This document shows positions 34,040-44,205 of a DNA stretch of 64,000 nucleotides, one piece after another (positions within the stretch are counted from its first letter, which is position 1; each line of letters opens with the position of its first letter). This stretch comes from Monomorium pharaonis (taxonomy: Eukaryota > Arthropoda > Insecta > Hymenoptera > Formicidae): NCBI RefSeq assembly GCF_013373865.1, contig NC_050471.1:17355047-17419046 (forward strand), in the 5' to 3' direction. Position numbers and translations under genes: made by a program. The notes beneath the pieces were generated by a model. That model was not told the origin of the DNA, did no database searches, and worked only from the letters and a program-made list of their open reading frames with translations.

Positions 34040-37000
34040 TCATTCCGATTTCCTAATTAACTCTAGTCTTTTCTTCTCTCTCCAAAACTTACTCAATATC
34101 TCTTTTTTTACTCTATCTAATTCGTCGTTCCTAATCCTTTCCGTTCTTTCATTTTTATTCTTACCTAGATCTTTAAACCATCCGCTCGCCACTTCGCACT
34201 CTTCTATAAAATGTGATAACTGATCCCTACCTTTTTTACAAAATATGCAAACTCTCCTTTTTTCTTCCAGCCAGTACTTATTGTATTCCTCTATATTACC
34301 ACATCTCAATCTAACTAGCGCCCTTACACCTATAGAACATCTTTTATTTTTATTTTCAAGATTTTTCCTACACAAATACTTAGGTTTAATACCTATCATA
34401 TCTAAGTCTTTTTCCCTTTAACTCGTATTATATTTTGCGTGACTGAATCTCCGATCTTCCTCTTGCTTTTGTATATCTCTGTCCCTAATCTCTAATTCTT
34501 TGGTTAAGTTTCTTTTCCTTTTCTGACCTAACATATCTACAGCCTTTGTACTCCATCCATTTCTATTATAGTAATTCTCTCTCTCTAATCCATACTGGTC
34601 CTGCCACTCATCCTTTTCTTTTTCTTTCCAACATTTCTTAATCCACCTATCCTCTTCCATTCCCTTTATTTTTTCCTCAAATCTCCTAGCTCTAATTCCC
34701 CATTTTATTCGTAATTTGTCTAATCCTAATTCTAGCTATTAAATACCTTGGTGTACAAAAATCCAGACTAAAAATCCACCTAGCGTAGTCCATCATTATC
34801 TTCTCTAACTCTCTTTTTTCTTCCCACCCCCAAATTTCTACTCCATATTCCATTACTAGATACCTAAACAACATCCATCTTCTCCTAAAATCATTTCTAC
34901 AGATTCTTTCTCCTAACCCCCAGACCCTATTTGCTGCCATTTTCCCTTTCCCTGCTAACTCTATAATATGATCTTTATAATCACCCTTTCTATTAAAAAT
35001 AAAACCGAGATATTTAAACGTTTTCACTTCCTCTAATTCTCTGTTTTCCCATTTCCATTTATCTATCCTTTCTTTCCTGTTCCTATTAAAGACTAAAACT
35101 TTTGTTTTTTCAGTATTCAGTTCCAAATTTTTATTTTTTAGTATTTTTTTAAGCGTGTCCATCATGTCCAGTAGTCCTACTCTGTTTTTTGCCAACAATA
35201 CCATATCGTCCGCGTAAGCTAAAGACCATATCCTATCCTTATCTAATTTAATTCCTCCTATATTTCTTTTACACATAAACTTATCTATGTCCGCTATATA
35301 TAAATTGAAAAGTAAAGGACTCATCACACATCCCTGTCTTACCCCCTTCGTCGTGTTGAAAACCTCTGTCAATCCTTCTTCTGTCCTGACTGCTACTCTT
35401 GTGTCTTCATATATTTTCTTCACTCTTCTAATCAACTGGGTCTCTATTCCTTCTTCTTCCATCAATTCCCATAATTTTTTTCTTCTAATGTTATCGAAAG
35501 CTGCTTTCAGATCCACGAATAAAGCGAAAACCTTGCTCTCACCTTTCCTCTTCTCCCTCTGCACGATGTGATTCAGAATAAAAATATCCTCCATTGTACT
35601 TCTACCCTTTCTAAAACCTCCTTGGCTCTCTGGCAGCACCTCCAGTCTTTCCGTTTCTTTTTCTAATTTGTTTCTTAGTATTTCCGCGTAGATCTTATAT
35701 GCCGAAGCGAGAAGTGAGATTCCCCTGTAGTTTTCCGTTATATCCTGATCTCCTTTTTTGTGTAGTGGAACTATAATGCTTACTTTCCAATCCTCCGGAG
35801 TGTCGCCTCCCTTCCAGAGTCGTTTTATGATTTCTATTAGTCCTATTCTTACTGCCGTACCTCCATACCTCCAAGCTTCCATTGGTATTCCATCAATCCC
35901 TGGGGCTTTCTTGTTTTTTAGTTTCTCCAGTGCACATCCAATCTCCTCCTCGAAATCCATCTCTTCTCTCCCTTCTGATCTCTCCTCTTCCTTGCTTTCC
36001 ATCCTATTCTCTGTTGCCCTATCCACATTCTTCTCTACTCCTTCCAATAAATTCATGAAGTGAGTCTTCCATCTATCCTTTGTGATACTGTTCCTTGTCT
36101 GCCTCTTCCCGCCTCTTTTCCTATTTATGAATTTCCACACCTCTGATTCGTTTTTCAGATTTCTAAGCTCTTTCTCTTCTTCCTTCCATTCTTCTTGTTT
36201 TTGTTCTAAATATGTCTTAAAACTTCCCTTTTCCTTCATATACTGTTCTCTTGTGATTCTCCCTTTCTTCCATATCCTCATCATCCTGTGCAGTCTCCTT
36301 TTCTTCTTAGTGCATCCTCTGTCCCACCAATCCTTGTGACCTATTTCCTTCCTTTTCCATTTGACTTCCCTTTTTACCATCGCTTCTTGGATCATTTCTT
36401 TCAAATTCTTCCAAATTTCTTCTATCGGCATACTTCCTACGTTTTCGATCCAGTCCGCCCATTCCGTTTGTTTCTTGTATATATCTTTCGCTTCTTCGTC
36501 CCACCTTATTTTAATCCTTCCTTCTTCCCTCTCTTCCTCTTCTTCCATGACTTCCCTCCTTCCGGTCTTCAATCTCATTGACAAGGGCATGTGATCCGAG
36601 TCCGTTCTTTCCTCTACTCTAAATTCCTTAACCTTATCTATACAAAAATCATTCGCAATTACATAATCAATAACAGTGTTACCTCTCGCTCCTATGTACG
36701 TATATTCTCCCTCTCTATCACCACTTGACGTTTCATTTAAAATCCTACCACCTATTTCCTTGACGAAATTTACTAAATCTCGACCGTTGTTACCTATCGT
36801 TTTATCTTTGCTCTTTCTTCCTATTCCTACTTCTCCCTCCATTATTCCTTTCTCTCCTATCCTTATATTAAAATCCCCTCCTATAATTATGTGTTCCCTT
36901 CTGTTTTCCTCTACTATTTCCCTGATTGATTCTTTAATATTTCCCCACCTGCCCTGATTGTACACTGATATTACTAGTAAATCCTTTCCATTCATTACAC

Positions 37001-37436
37001 CTCTTAGTCTTGTCAAAATCCATCCCTCTCCACTCCTTTCGATTAACTTCCAACCTTTAATCCCTCCTCCCCTCTTTATTCCTACTATGAAGCCACCCTT
37101 AGCCCTACCTTTCTTATTATCCCTTATTGCAAAACTACACTCCCAGGAGTGGGACTTTGACAAGGTATCTTTCAATCTGTTCCAACTTCTCTCCTCTACC
37201 CATGTTTCATTTAAGCTAATAAAATCAAAACCTTTCACGTATTTCCAGAAATCTCTATCCTGTCTACCTAATCCTACTATATTCCAAAAAATTAACTCAT
37301 AATCTAATCCCTTCTCCTCCCCCCTCCCTTTAATCCTAACTTCCCCTTCTTGGCTTAGGCAAAATTTTCTATATCCCTCTCTCCTACTCCTACTTCCCTG
37401 AGAACTTCCTCTCTCTCTCTCTCCTATCCTGTCCAT
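34040..37436 (-). pseudogene. LINE ORF2: endonuclease, reverse transcriptase, zinc knuckle
   Basis: The first 914 codons are open. The N-terminal apurinic-type endonuclease shows FISLNETWVEE (about residue 75), GGDFNIRIGE (about 187), IDYVIAND (about 252) and SDHMPLSMRL (about 278). The reverse transcriptase shows KAPGIDGIPMEAW (about 512), GISLLASAYKIYAE, GFRKGRSTMEDI, FVDLKAAFDNI, GVRQGCVMSPLLFNLYI and YADDMVLLA (about 738). Near 34735 a one-base shift breaks the frame. The continuation (34660-34418, then 34399-34040) shares one frame, broken by TAA at 34418-34420. It ends with CIFCKKGRDQLSHFIEEC, a C-x2-C-x8-H-x4-C knuckle. The enzyme nicks DNA and primes reverse transcription of its own RNA. 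The R1/I/Jockey group is likely. Confidence 0.88.
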
Positions 37437-38361
37437 CCCCCCTATCGCTACCTCCTCCCTCCTCTTTCTCTATTTCTTCCCATCTTTTCCATATCCCTCC
37501 GACTTTAACCCTTCCCATCCCTATCTTAACCGCCCTACCTTTTTCTCTTTCTAACCTCACCCATCTGGCTATTTCTTTCTGCGTATTCCTCTCTAACCAT
37601 GTTAAGTCGTGTTCTATAAAGAATCGTTCTCCCTTTAATTTTCTTTTATTATACATCACTTCTTTTTTCATTACCTCGTTTTCTAAACAACCTATTACTA
37701 CTTTCCCACTTATCCAATATCTAGTGACTCTAACTTCTAAATCTAATTTCTCCTTAATCATCTCTTCTATCCAAGTCTTTGTTACTTTTTCTAACTCCTC
37801 TCCTCTTATGCCTCTAATTATTATATTATTCTTTCTTTCTTCTTTATCCTTGTCAGCTACTAACCTCTTTAATTTTCCTACTTCTCTATCACTAAATGCT
37901 TCGCTATCTATTTCTGATCTACTTCTGGAGCTCGCTCTGCTCGATCTACCTCTACTTCCTTTACTGACGTTAATCGTCCCTACGCTCCACTCACTACCGC
38001 TCCCTTCCGTTCTCTCTATCTCTCTCTCTTCTCTACTCACTGTAAATCTTTCTAGCACCGATCCTTCTACCTCTAATAATTTCCTCTCTAACTCATTCGC
38101 CCTACTTTCATATTTTTCTCTCTCCGCCTTCATTTCTGCTAATTCTTTTCTTACGTCTTCCTTAAAATTCTTAAATTCTGTTGCTAACGCTCTAACCTCT
38201 TTTTCCAATTCCTCTATTCCCCCTATTTCTCTTATCTCCACTTTCTCTTTAAAACCTACCTTCTTTCCTTGTTTGCCTCCTTCTAACGTTAACTTCCTTT
38301 GTCCCTCTTCTATCCCATTCCTACTTCCTCTTGCACTTCTCTCCCTTCCCTCTCTCAACAT
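37390..38361 (-). CDS. LINE ORF1 protein
   Basis: This 323-residue, highly charged protein starts MLREGRERSARGS at the first ATG after stops in the leader. Residues about 50-100 (EELEKEVRALATEFKNF, AEREKYESRANELERKL) have the heptad pattern of a coiled coil. After a serine/arginine-rich linker, RKNNIIIRGIRGEEL (about residue 190) resembles the RNA-recognition fold start of L1/CR1-type ORF1 proteins. Such proteins bind the element RNA as trimers and act as nucleic-acid chaperones. ORF1 overlaps the start of ORF2 by 47 bp in a different frame, so ORF2 may be translated by re-initiation. It appears intact. Assignment to a precise clade was not possible. Confidence 0.8.
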   Translation of the reverse strand: MLREGRERSARGSRNGIEEGQRKLTLEGGKQGKKVGFKEKVEIREIGGIEELEKEVRALATEFKNFKEDVRKELAEMKAEREKYESRANELERKLLEVEGSVLERFTVSREEREIERTEGSGSEWSVGTINVSKGSRGRSSRASSRSRSEIDSEAFSDREVGKLKRLVADKDKEERKNNIIIRGIRGEELEKVTKTWIEEMIKEKLDLEVRVTRYWISGKVVIGCLENEVMKKEVMYNKRKLKGERFFIEHDLTWLERNTQKEIARWVRLEREKGRAVKIGMGRVKVGGIWKRWEEIEKEEGGGSDRGDGQDRRERERKFSGK

Positions 38362-38922
38362 CTTCCCTCCCGCGCTTGTTCTCGAAGCTTCTAACCTTCT
38401 ACCCTAACCTCCTACCTGCCTTGTGTCTCTTTTCCTTGCTATTATGCCTAATTCCTACCTCTCTTACCTTTCCTCCAATTACTCGCCAAAAATCAATCCC
38501 ACTCTACCTAGTTTCCTCGAAAATATCTCTTTAACTCGCTTACAATCGCTCTAAATCGCCTTATTATCCGCTCACGCCACACCATACGTCCACACACCAG
38601 CGCTCCTCCTAACCAAGTCATAGAATAGTTTAGTTAAATTTTACTAAAATTTTACTAAATTTTACTAAAAATGTAGTAAAATTCTTCGAAGTCCGTGTTC
38701 CACGACTACCATAATTTTGAAGGTAAATTCTAAGAGAAAATTTTCTCCGTATAGTAAAAAACCAATTTATATATTTATTAATAAATAATACTAATTTATA
38801 ATACACTTTTTTAATTCCTTTAAATACAAATAATATTTTTTCTTTATTTTTTTTTCTATTTTTTCTTTTATAATATTTATGATAAATCTTTACGATCTGT
38901 CAAATCTAAGACCACAAAAATA

Positions 38923-39672
38923 TGTTGTGAGCGAAACACTCACAACCAATAAATTTATATCATAAAATAAAGGAAATAAAATATTAAAATTATAAGATAG
39001 CTCGCCGAGGAAGGCTCGCTATCACAAGGTGTCAGGTGACACATGCCTCGTGCGCTGCCGGCCGGTCATCGCACTGGGCAACGCACCAGCCACCTTAACG
39101 AAGTAGCGAAGCCAGCTTAGCAACAATCATGCCACCGGAAATGCATACCTGCATTTTGGCAATTGTTGCTAAACTCGCAAATATTTCCCGCGCGCCGGAT
39201 GCGCGCGGGAATGACCATATATGGTCATGCGGAGGGCCCGATGCCCCCACTAATAATTAAATCCGCGACACTATTTAAGCCGCTGCCGAACAGCGGCCAG
39301 CGGGATCAGTGAATAGTAATCAAGCCGATACGTACGGCCCGCACAAGTGAATTTCGAGTTCGGGACTTAGCCGCGAGCAAATCTCAAGCGAGTAAAGATA
39401 CGACGCGTTAACTCCAAGTCACGCGCCGTATCTAATCAAGTGTAATACGACGCGGCACCGTCGCCGACCGCAACCAATGTACGAACCGCAGTGAAATAAA
39501 TCTTTATATCAAATAGACTTAGAATCAGTGAGTGAGTGATTTGAGGACCCTGCCAACAAAAGTCGCCTCTTTCCGCGAGTTCCTACTCCTTGGGCAGCAA
39601 CGAATCCCGAAAGATCTTTTGTCGCACCGCAAGGTACGGCAAAAATATTTTGTTGTACCGCAAGGCGCAACA
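38923..39672 (+). mobile_element. Solo LTR-like insertion, 750 bp
   Basis: It starts TGTTGTGAGCGAAACAC and ends AAGGCGCAACA, with AATA before (38919-38922) and after (39673-39676). A second copy of the flanking DNA at 39776-39830 reads straight through the site. That copy is an independent empty site. It contains CACTATTTAAGCCGC, a possible TATA region, and GTGAAATAAATC, a likely polyadenylation signal. Retroviral-type coding sequence is absent. Confidence 0.7.
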
Positions 39673-39910
39673 AATATTTATAAAATATTTATATAAATAT
39701 TTATAAAATAGTATTCAAATGAATATTATAAATATTTAGTAAATATTTTATAAATATTGTGTGCTGTCTGGGAATGAAATCTTTACGATCTGTCAAATCT
39801 AAGACCACAAAAATATTTATAAAATATTTAGATAAATATTTATAAAATAATATTCAAATAAATATTTTGTAAATATTTTATAAATATAGTGTGCTGTCTG
39901 GCAATAAACA
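39673..39910. repeat. Tandem duplication of an AAATATTTATAAA segment
   Basis: A unit that begins with ATCTTTACGATCTGTCAAAT and ends GTGTGCTGTCTGG occurs twice in tandem. The first copy (from 38886) is split by the 750-bp LTR and ends at about 39772; the second runs from about 39779 to 39898. GTGTGCTGTCTGG is the same end as in CCCAGACAGCAC-type elements, but a matching left end is not visible. Confidence 0.6.
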
Positions 39911-40243
39911 AAATCGCATTAATTATTTAAAAAGTAATGCGACATTTCTTCAAAATTATTATCATTCACTTAGACGTCTATTAGATGTTATTTATTAAAC
40001 GTTGAGAAATGACTTGCAGCTTAAAATAATTTTTTATTAATAATTTATTGTTATTGTATAAAGACTGTTATTGTAAGGTTTTAAACGAACACAATAACAC
40101 CAAATCACGTTACATCTAAATTAGATATTTCTAGACGTTATTGTAGATGTAGATGGCTCCGACGTCTAACAGACGTTTATCCGATCTTTCATTTCTCCTT
40201 GGGAAACTTGTACACCGCAAACTTGTACACCGCAAAGTTTTGC

Positions 40244-40400
40244 GTGGAAAGTTGCAAACCCATGTGGTGCAGAGAATAATTTGCACACACACACACACAC
40301 ACACACGCACGCACACACACACATACAGAGGGGTGCAAGGGGGGCCTTTGGCTCCCCCTCCCGCAACCACCCTGTCGAAGTCGCTAATCCATGTTGTACA
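40244..40400. repeat. Shared core of motif-array element, copy 1
   Basis: The order is AAAGTTGCAAACCCATGTGG, TGCAGAGAATAATTTGC, a CA run of about 45 bp, GGGGTGCAAGGGGGGCC, TTTGGCTCCCCCTCCCGC and GTCGAAGTCGCTAATCCATG. The G- and C-runs can pair as a hairpin. Copies occur at 46046-46205, 41873-42010 (inverted) and, partly, 41467-41512, 60100-60140 and 63690-63790. The motif arrays on its two sides are in opposite orientation. Confidence 0.7.
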
Positions 40401-40942
40401 TTGCAAACAAAGTAAAGTTTATATGTGTTTACAGATTTCCAATACAATGTACACGGTGTACAACTTTGCGGTGTACAAGTTTGCGGTATACAACTTTTTG
40501 CGGTGTACAACTTCGCGGTGTACAAGTTTGCGGTGTATAACTTTGCGGTGTACAACTTTTACATGTCTAAATGAACGGTGTACAATTTTACGGTGCATAA
40601 CTTGGCGGTGTGCAACTTGGCGGTCTACAAATTTTACGTGTCCAATTGCACGGTGTACATTTTTATCGTGTCCAAATTGTAATTTGTCCAGAATTTATTT
40701 TTCCTGTGTACAAAATTACTGTGTCCAAAATTCCTGTGTCGAAATGAACCGTGTCTATTTGAAACGTGTACATTATTTTGTGTCCATTTGCACTGTGTTC
40801 AATTGTACTGTGTTCAAGTGAACCACTCTCTTCGGAACGGCCACGTTCGAAATGGTCACGTATGTTTTACTTGAGCATGCGCAACGGTCATATCCTCATG
40901 CTTCTTAGTCATAAGCGCATGCTCTGTCTAACACAAGAAAAA

Positions 40943-41048
40943 TCCAGCAGGAAACGATAATGAATTCGACACCAATTCGACGTCGAATCGACATCGAAAT
41001 GATGATTTCGACGGTGAATCGATGTCGATACGATATACTATTTCTTAC
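40943..41048. mobile_element. CCAGC-ended element, ATTCGACGTCGAAT words
   Basis: The ends CCAGCAGGAAACGATAAT and, inward from the right, CCCAGTAAGAAATAG match, with TTCGACGTCGAATCGAC words between. A second, truncated copy (CCCAGCGAGAAACGATAA...) starts immediately after, at 41049, and runs to about 41120. Confidence 0.55.
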
Positions 41049-41170
41049 TGGGCCCAGCGAGAAACGATAATAAATTCGACATCAATTCGAAGTCGAATCG
41101 GCATCGAAATGATGATTTTGTGGCCATTTCGAATGTGATCAAATTTACGCGTGGCCATTTAGGACGCTCC

Positions 41171-41237
41171 TCATCTGCGATTTACGATAAAAGTAAATAA
41201 TTTTGCAGACGTTTTGTTTTTCGATGCATTAGTAACG
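41171..41237 (+). mobile_element. Unnamed repeat, copy A (continuation)
   Basis: TCATCTGCGATTTACGATAA, then TTTTCGATGCATTAGTAAC, matches the reverse complement of 47090-47155 in copy B. It continues the repeat interrupted at 31824. It ends sharply where the next motif array begins. Confidence 0.65.
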
Positions 41238-42010
41238 AAAGGCCTTCATTTGCGCACAATACAATTGGACACGTTGGAATTGCCCATCGTGCTATTAGAC
41301 ACGAAACATTGCACACCGTTCAATTGCGCATTTAAACACAGTTCGATTGGACACAGTTCGATTGGGCACAGTTCGATTGGACACCGTTCGATTGCGTACC
41401 GTTCGATTGCGCACCGTTTAGTTGCAGATTGTTCAATTGCGCACCGTTCAATTGCACACCGCTTAAGTCGCAAACCCATGTGGGGCAGCGAATGACACAC
41501 ACACACACACACGGGACTGTCCCGATTGCGCACATAAGCGATTGGACACAGTAGTATTTCCCGATTGGACATAGTCCCGATTAGACACGGACTCGATTAC
41601 ACACGGACCCAATTGCACACGGACCCGAATGCACACGGATTAATTGCGCACCGACCCGATTGCACACGACCCATTTCCACACAGACCCGATTGCACATGG
41701 ACCGATTGCACACCGACCCGATTGCGCACCGACCCGATTGCACACGACCCGTTTGCACACAGATCCGAGTGGACATGGACTCGATTGGACACAGACCCGA
41801 TTGGACACGGATCCGATTGCGCACCGACCCGTTTGCACACGGACCCGATTGCACACGATACGATTCCGCATTGTAGGTAGTACATGGGTTAGCGACTTGG
41901 ACGGAGTGGGTGCGAGAGGAAGGGCGAAGTCCCCCTTGCACTTTCCCGTATGTGTGTGTATGCATGCAAAGCATTCTCTGCACCACATAGGTTTGCGACT
42001 TTCCACGCAA
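41238..42010. mobile_element. Motif-array element, left side with two cores
   Basis: It starts GAAAGGCCTTCATTTGCG, followed by units of TTGCGCACCGTTCGA (41330-41470). A short core with a CA run follows at 41467-41512, then 16-bp units of the type CACACGGACCCGATTG (41560-41870) and a longer inverted core (41873-42010). The start is the complement of the end at about 45820, so 45296-45822 is probably its right arm. The open frames over this stretch (repeating TDPIAHRPDC and the like) arise from the unit and are not genes. Confidence 0.6.
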
Positions 42011-42214
42011 ACGAAATGCTCGAGATTATACTTGAATTTCGCGCACTTTTTGCATAATTGTGCCCAAAGTCTGTAGATGAATGACGGGGGGGGGGAAGGA
42101 AGGTCTTCCCAACCATTGTTATACATTTTGGCCACAAAATGGCCGGGGCCAATACGATGTATCAATTTCACCTTCCCCTTAATACTCATTCATTCTTTTC
42201 GTACAACAAACACT
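42011..42214. other. Short spacer with a G run
   Basis: It contains a nine-G run and CCACAAAATGGCC, but no gene and no clear element end. Confidence 0.4.
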
Positions 42215-42218
42215 ACAC

Positions 42219-44201
42219 TGTAACCGCCGCTCGCGAGCAACGGCCAACTTCGCCTCCGTCCCTGGTCGCGGCCCTGAGCCGCCCGGGTGTCGGGGCGACT
42301 ATCTTCGCGAGGTTTCCCGACGTCACACTAAGTTGGGCGCCAGGTACGTTAAGCGTACCACTCTGTGTGAACCAACTCGCAAACAAATGTTACAATATTT
42401 GAATCTCGGGAAAGACGGGCGCACGCTAGGCGACCGGGGCGTTAGCGGCTCCGAGATCCAGCTGCTCAGCCCTCAAATGGCAGAGGGGGGAGGTTCGGTG
42501 CGGGCGGATGGAATCGAGAAGGCGAGAGAATTACGTACACGACACAAATGTAACAGAAAAAGTAACAGTTGTATTTGACCGTAAGAATTACAGTAGAGGA
42601 CGACTCTGCGGAGCGGTGGTGGCTCGCGCGCGTTACCAGGTGGCGTCCGCTGGGTATCAAATGGTGCGAGAACGGTATATTGAACGAGCGGGTTATGATG
42701 CGTACGCGGGAACTCTCCGACTTGTCTTACGCTTAACCCGGCGTCGTTGGAGGACGCCGACTCCCGCCAGGATGACCTCGCCAAGGGCGAACGGGACGGA
42801 TCGCAACTCCGAGCCCGCGCGACACGCGACGGACTCGTGTTCTCCCGTGCTCTAACGATTCTCGCGAAGAATAAGCGCGACAATTATTAGTTATTCGCCA
42901 GTCCGGCGGTATAAGACGATTGCGTCGATAATAATCAGAGTACATTCACCGAAGGGCTCGCAGTAGCAGTGCGATCGACCAAATTATACAACAGTAACAA
43001 CTAAAATTTTCCACGACGCGACAAGATACCGCGCGGGAGTAACCCGCGACACGACGACCGGACGAAACGACAAATGACTCGGCTGCGGATCGGGACGCAC
43101 ACGCAACGCGAAACTATCATGAAATACACAGCGCGTAGCGAAATCACGCGGACGGGCGTGATCGGGCGAGACGACGATGCTCCGCTGAATCCGCGAGCTC
43201 GTGATTCCAATGAATACGCCGAAAGATATTGCGATAAGTACGGGATTTCCTCGCGGCTCGCCCAACCCGCGAAATCGGTGGCTTTACAGTTTGTGTGACG
43301 CTCGTCTCACCACTTCGCCTCTCCCCTGCTGGCCTCCTCCGGGTCGGGATGACTCTCGTCCCTGCGTCCTTCCTCACAGCTCGGCTCGGGATTGTGGGAC
43401 GCACGCACAGTTTTTGGCTCTACTTCCGCAGCATGAGTGAGGGATCCTGGATCTCGCGGGGGCCGCTCGGCGGCGCGCCCCACCTTGCCCCCGGCGTTCC
43501 CGGCCCTTGTATTGGTTGATTTCGCGAAAATCGATTTTCGCGCAGAGCGCGGTGCCCACGCTGTCGCCGGCTGATCGATCCACGCACGGCGGTCGATGAT
43601 TATGGGCCCCGGGCACGGGAATCCTGGCGCTTCCTCGCGCGCCCGACTCTTTTCTCCTCGCCCGGCGTATCCTCCGCCATCGGGGCGTCGACGTATCTTG
43701 AGTTGTCGTGATTCTTTCGCCGGACTTCCCGCGGTATCGGGTCTGCAATCGCCCCGTCGGGATGTCGGCATCGCGCGCCGTTGCTGGGTCCTGAAAGCGT
43801 GATTCAGCGGCAGTATCGGAATTCTTACATGGCACAAACGGTAGGCAAGATAAGGGCGGCATTACCTGCGGACCCCCGCTTAAAAAAAAGGGTCCTTTTT
43901 AACTCCCTCGTTGCCCGTTCCTCTGCAATCTCCGGGAAGATTTTCCGTTGAGACGAGACGTCCGACAACTACAACGAGATCTTCATAGCCACCGATCTCC
44001 GCCGCACCCGCGGTATAACGCTCGCAAAAATCTTAACAAGTAATTAGATGGACAGCACGTGGGACGTCACACACACAAATTACAAGAGAATACGCTTTTG
44101 CGTCCGCTCCCGAGCGGGAGGACGCAGGGCCCGCGGGATGTTATTGCGTAAGGGCCCTCAGGGCCTTGTGACGGGCAGCAGCCTGCGGCTGTCACGTCAC
44201 A
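42219..44201 (-). mobile_element. Solo LTR-like block, 2.0 kb, GC-rich
   Basis: TGTAACCGCCGCTCGCGAG opens and TGTCACGTCACA closes the block, with ACAC before (42215-42218) and after (44202-44205). It is clearly GC-richer than its surroundings. On the minus strand TGGCGCCCAACTTAG lies about 120 bp before the 3' end, as TTGGCGCCCAAA does in the LTR at 32979-33654, which suggests minus orientation and a related family. Many long open frames here reflect GC content; none shows a known domain. A truncated 5' LTR with a primer-binding site is the alternative reading. Confidence 0.5.
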
Positions 44202-44205
44202 ACAC

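Larger units (their letters stand above)
32721..38619 (-). mobile_element. Full-length APE-type LINE with 17-bp target duplication
   Basis: ATAGAATAGTTTAGTTA is repeated exactly at 32704-32720 and 38620-38636. On the minus strand the order is a 5' leader of about 260 bp, ORF1 (coiled coil), ORF2 (endonuclease and reverse transcriptase) and a 3' region ending in AATAAAG and an ATT-repeat tail. The 3' region is interrupted by a 676-bp LTR-like insertion. Without it, the LINE is about 5.2 kb. ORF2 carries only one frameshift and one nonsense change, so the copy is young. The strong C/T richness of the plus strand from 34000 to 38600 comes from it. Confidence 0.92.
32576..38751. mobile_element. 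TA-flanked foldback MITE, split by LINE
   Basis: The two parts (32576-32720 and 38637-38751) make a 260-bp inverted repeat. The left reads CACGGAGAGAATTTTTTC and the right, inward, TACGGAGAAAATTTTCTC, both followed by TTAGAATTTACC and ACACGGACTT. TA lies on each side (32574-32575 and 38752-38753). It fits a Tc1/mariner-type MITE. The LINE at 32721-38619 is inserted near its middle. Confidence 0.75.
32375..40203. mobile_element. CCCAGGGAG element, AGACGTCTA words
   Basis: The ends are CCCAGGGAGAAACGCGAG and, inward from the right, CCCAAGGAGAAATGAAAG, followed on both sides by GATCGGATA. AA precedes and follows, and removing the element with one AA restores a normal GTACACCGCAAACTT unit of the surrounding array. 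The interior has AGACGTCTA-type words at 32395-32570 and 39960-40185. A MITE with a LINE in it, and an LTR, lie inside. Confidence 0.7.
32052..40830. mobile_element. Motif-array element, GTACACCGCAAAGTT words
   Basis: It is flanked by TTTGGAAC (32044-32051) and TTCGGAAC (40831-40838), an 8-bp duplication with one change. The left arm starts GAGTGACCTTCACTTGGAC; the right arm read inward starts GAGAGTGGTTCACTTGAAC. Both arms continue with GGACACAGTGCAAAT and then 15-bp units of GTACACCGCAAAGTT. In the centre (40244-40400) is a core with a CA run and a G/C hairpin, shared with other elements here. A CCCA-ended element is inserted in the left arm at 32375. Confidence 0.7.
31825..41170. mobile_element. 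Motif-array element, GGCCACGTTCGAA words (outermost of nest)
   Basis: TCATCTGC is duplicated exactly on both sides (31817-31824 and 41171-41178). Copy B of the host repeat shows the same site unoccupied (TCATCTGC followed by GATTTA). The arms (31845-32043 and 40839-41165) are inverted chains of GGCCACGTTCGAAA with the shared string AAATGGCCACGCGTAA. The 8-bp duplication suggests an hAT-like mechanism. Everything from 32052 to 40830 is a later insertion. The right arm also carries the small CCAGC element at 40943-41048. Confidence 0.7.

Noticed and set aside
37724..38407. 227-codon plus-strand frame, serine/leucine-rich
   Set aside because: Antisense of LINE ORF1; the sense strand has the coherent coiled-coil protein.
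40153..40821. 222-codon plus-strand open frame rich in RCTT/VHRK-type repeats
   Set aside because: It is the translation of the 15-bp motif array and its CA-run core; overlapping frames on the other strand are equally open.
41565..42189. Several overlapping frames of 80-200 codons with repeats such as TDPIAHRPDC
   Set aside because: They all follow from stop-free 16-bp units; no splice sites or domains.
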